NCBI GenBank assembly: GCA_021776785.1
Contig: JAJFFF010000023.1
Span: 62,001 to 126,000, forward strand
Direction: 5' to 3'
DNA from: Planctomycetota bacterium
GTDB taxonomy: Bacteria; Planctomycetota; PLA2
DNA length: 64,000 bases
Part shown: positions 62,720 through 64,000 of the stretch, piece by piece
How positions within the stretch are numbered: the stretch's first letter is position 1
Layout: every line of letters starts with the position of its first letter
The notes under the pieces: generated by a model
Told to the model about the DNA's origin: nothing
What the model saw: only the letters and a program-made list of their open reading frames with translations
Databases searched by the model: none
Program-made: the position numbers and the translations under genes

Positions 62720-63221
62720 ATGGCAGCAGTGCCTTCGTGATCAAGGGAAACGCGAAACGAATGAGAAATCGAAGCGTAGTTACCGCGCGGAAGATCTTGA
62801 TCTGGACCTCGGGCCAACCCCGTTGATCCTCAAGGATCTGCGCGCGTGCGTCGATGGCTTTGCACTCTCTTGTCCATTGACTGCGGGGGCTCTCGGGAAA
62901 AACGAGCCGCTCCCACAACGCGAGTTTTTCCTCGGATGGAGTGGATGTGTAATGCAAGGCGGATGCCGCCACGATGTCGGCGATGGCCGCGATGTCGAGT
63001 TTGGCATTCAGGCAGAGACGCATGAAGCGGTCGCCAAGCGCTAGGTGCTTTCGCGGTGCTTCGTAGATACGCTCCCGCATGAGGTCTGCCAGCTCCGGGT
63101 TGTGCTTGACCCGATCCTCGATGAGCTGAAACAGGTGAGAGGCAGCAGGGTAGCGCTCGCGACGACGCGCGATGCGTGTAGCTCTCGGAGCGAGGCCTGA
63201 GGGGGCGATAGCAACAATCAT
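62682..63221 (-). CDS. Unknown protein, C-terminal hydrophobic segment
   Basis: 179 aa from ATG 63221. The sequence RYPAASHLFQLIEDRVKHNP, ELADLMRERIYEAPRKHLAL, GDRFMRLCLNAKLDIAAIAD and SEEKLALWERLVFPE looks like a genuine helical protein; residues about 140-170 (TTLRFLIRFAFPLITKALLPFMF) may be a membrane or amphipathic helix. I recognise no family. No ribosome site is apparent. Its place next to an island-type tRNA and XRE gene suggests accessory function. Confidence 0.5.
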   Translation of the reverse strand: MIVAIAPSGLAPRATRIARRRERYPAASHLFQLIEDRVKHNPELADLMRERIYEAPRKHLALGDRFMRLCLNAKLDIAAIADIVAASALHYTSTPSEEKLALWERLVFPESPRSQWTRECKAIDARAQILEDQRGWPEVQIKIFRAVTTLRFLIRFAFPLITKALLPFMFRADLGPRVA

Positions 63222-63842
63222 GAATGTGTCATTGTCCGGCCGGAAGGGGACAAGCGATGCGGGTCGTTTTTTCCCTGCAAGTTTCTAAGCGAATCGCGAG
63301 GCTACTGTGACTCACGCGAAATTCAGTCCGGTGTCATAGTCGGGCGAGGTGGCCCCTTCGTAGCGTCCCAAGTACACGGGATCTCTACCAGGGATAGCTT
63401 GATGGCTGCACGCATGGAGGGGCCACCGAGCGCGAGATCGTCGAATAGGCGGAGGAGGACGTGCAAGACGGGAGTGCTGCCGAAGGGCGTCGCAGAACTT
63501 GGCCTGTGGCCAAACACCTCCAGCCCTTTGCATGCCATCTATCGCGAGTGATACAAGCTCAGCGCGCGGCGCCATGTCCTCACGGGCGTCTCGATGTGTG
63601 AACTCGAAGTCCGACTGACGTCATTTGGCCGGGTGGTCTAGCTGAACTCGCGTTTCTTCAGCGCTGACACCGAAATCCGGTCAACGCCGCGACGGATCTC
63701 AGGCGCCTCTCGGCGGAGCGTGTGGCGCTAACGCGGAACGGATCATCGGCTGCTGCTTGTTCGAGGATCTTTGGCGCCGATCTGTCGAGTCCGTGGCTAA
63801 CGCACTTGCGCGCGACCTGTCGTCGGACTCCCGCCAGGTGAC
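63222..63842. other. 621-base region without a convincing gene
   Basis: Two short overlapping minus-strand frames (63312-63575 and 63323-63538) are present but neither has a protein-like composition or a ribosome site. The region ends with copy B of the 53-bp repeat. It probably consists of decayed accessory DNA and the regulatory region of the gene at 62682-63221. Confidence 0.5.
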
Positions 63843-63849
63843 TTAGCGC
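63797..63849 (+). repeat. 53-bp repeat, copy B
   Basis: Second copy of the repeat at 58653-58705 (about 41 of 53 bases equal). It shows an imperfect palindrome: outer ctaa / ttag and inner acctg / caggt. Its right end contains the stop codon of the XRE gene on the minus strand. The arrangement recalls an integron attC site, but the consensus core GTTRRRY is not met. Confidence 0.7.
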
Positions 63850-64000
63850 AACGACTTCGCCACCGAGGCGAGAAGTGTTCCAGCGTCGATTCCCAGCGCT
63901 TTTGCAATACGCAAAAACTCGATGACGTCAAGACGTCGCTCCCCGATCTCAACCTTGGCGACCCAGGAGTGGTGCTCGCGAAGACGTTGCGCCAGAGCAC
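63843..64000 (-). CDS. XRE-family helix-turn-helix protein (C-terminal part, start beyond the window)
   Basis: 51 codons before the TAA at 63843-63845. The sequence [51 protein letters not shown] has the end of an HTH_3 fold: recognition-helix-like [18 protein letters not shown] and the following helix. Such small proteins usually repress a neighbouring operon in phage, toxin-antitoxin or restriction-modification regions. The N-terminus lies to the right of the window. Confidence 0.85.
   Translation of the reverse strand, partial: ALAQRLREHHSWVAKVEIGERRLDVIEFLRIAKALGIDAGTLLASVAKSLR

Noticed and set aside
63797..63849. Canonical integron attC site
   Set aside because: The layout is similar, but GTTRRRY/RYYYAAC cores are not matched and no integrase is in the window; kept only as an unclassified repeat.

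Overview
The window reads as a chromosomal segment of a GC-rich diderm (Gram-negative-type) bacterium. The evidence is a secretin-based type II secretion operon, several lipoprotein and signal-peptide genes, menaquinone genes of the futalosine type (MqnA, with UbiX/UbiA/MenG-like enzymes), sigma-54 signalling and a large FHA-Ser/Thr kinase. GTG and TTG starts are frequent and 1-4 base gene overlaps are common. The mix would suit Planctomycetota-like or other deep diderm lineages, but no rRNA or marker gene here settles the taxonomy.

Layout, left to right. 1-249: start of ruvB (minus). 517-7498: plus-strand run with menG, a CPBP protease, ubiX and ubiA (late menaquinone steps), holA, an unknown repeat protein and mutL; the last two both carry 15-bp coding minisatellites. 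7559-15210: exported LolA-like protein (minus), a YmfF/YmfH-like M16 peptidase pair, miaA and nadD diverging with 9 bases between their start codons, a small lipoprotein, mqnA and serS. 15411-24267 (minus): an exported protein and gspD-E-F-G-H-I-J. 24586-33439: zinc-ribbon membrane protein, rpsU, a giant MFS/spermidine-synthase-like protein, folB, an inverted-repeat-bounded element, then a minus operon of a TsaC-LMW phosphatase fusion, rpiB, a pseudokinase and a TfoX-domain gene. 33545-36937: small accessory region with two paralogues of an unknown family (one frameshifted), a membrane methyltransferase plus DUF2071 pair, a zinc-ribbon protein and a decayed S24/S26-type gene. 37057-43177: ccsA/hemX-like, hemA, sensor kinase, sigma-54 activator, dnaK. 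43241-50006 (mostly minus): VOC protein, lone IS630-type HTH protein, purN, purine nucleoside phosphorylase, DUF167, FHA-Ser/Thr kinase, yggS. 50191-58034: beta-propeller lipoprotein with an inserted FHA-like segment, tatA, tilS, the gapA-pgk-hemJ-like-rpe run, a 274-bp MITE-like element, accD and tRNA-Asn. 58247-64000: accessory region with a lipoprotein-like gene, a DUF4062-TPR giant protein, a hybrid-looking tRNA-Arg(CCT), gene remnants and a partial XRE regulator, bracketed by two copies of a 53-bp repeat.

Most of the window is housekeeping. The parts I judge most worth a second look are: the DUF4062-winged helix-TPR protein without an NTPase domain and the repeats around it; the pseudokinase encoded beside a TsaC-phosphatase fusion; the lipoprotein with an extracytoplasmic FHA-like domain; the coding minisatellites in mutL and its neighbour; the two inverted-repeat-bounded intergenic elements; and the paralogue whose frame would be restored exactly by a -1 slip on a T6 run. 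No CRISPR array, rRNA operon, prophage or complete insertion sequence was seen.
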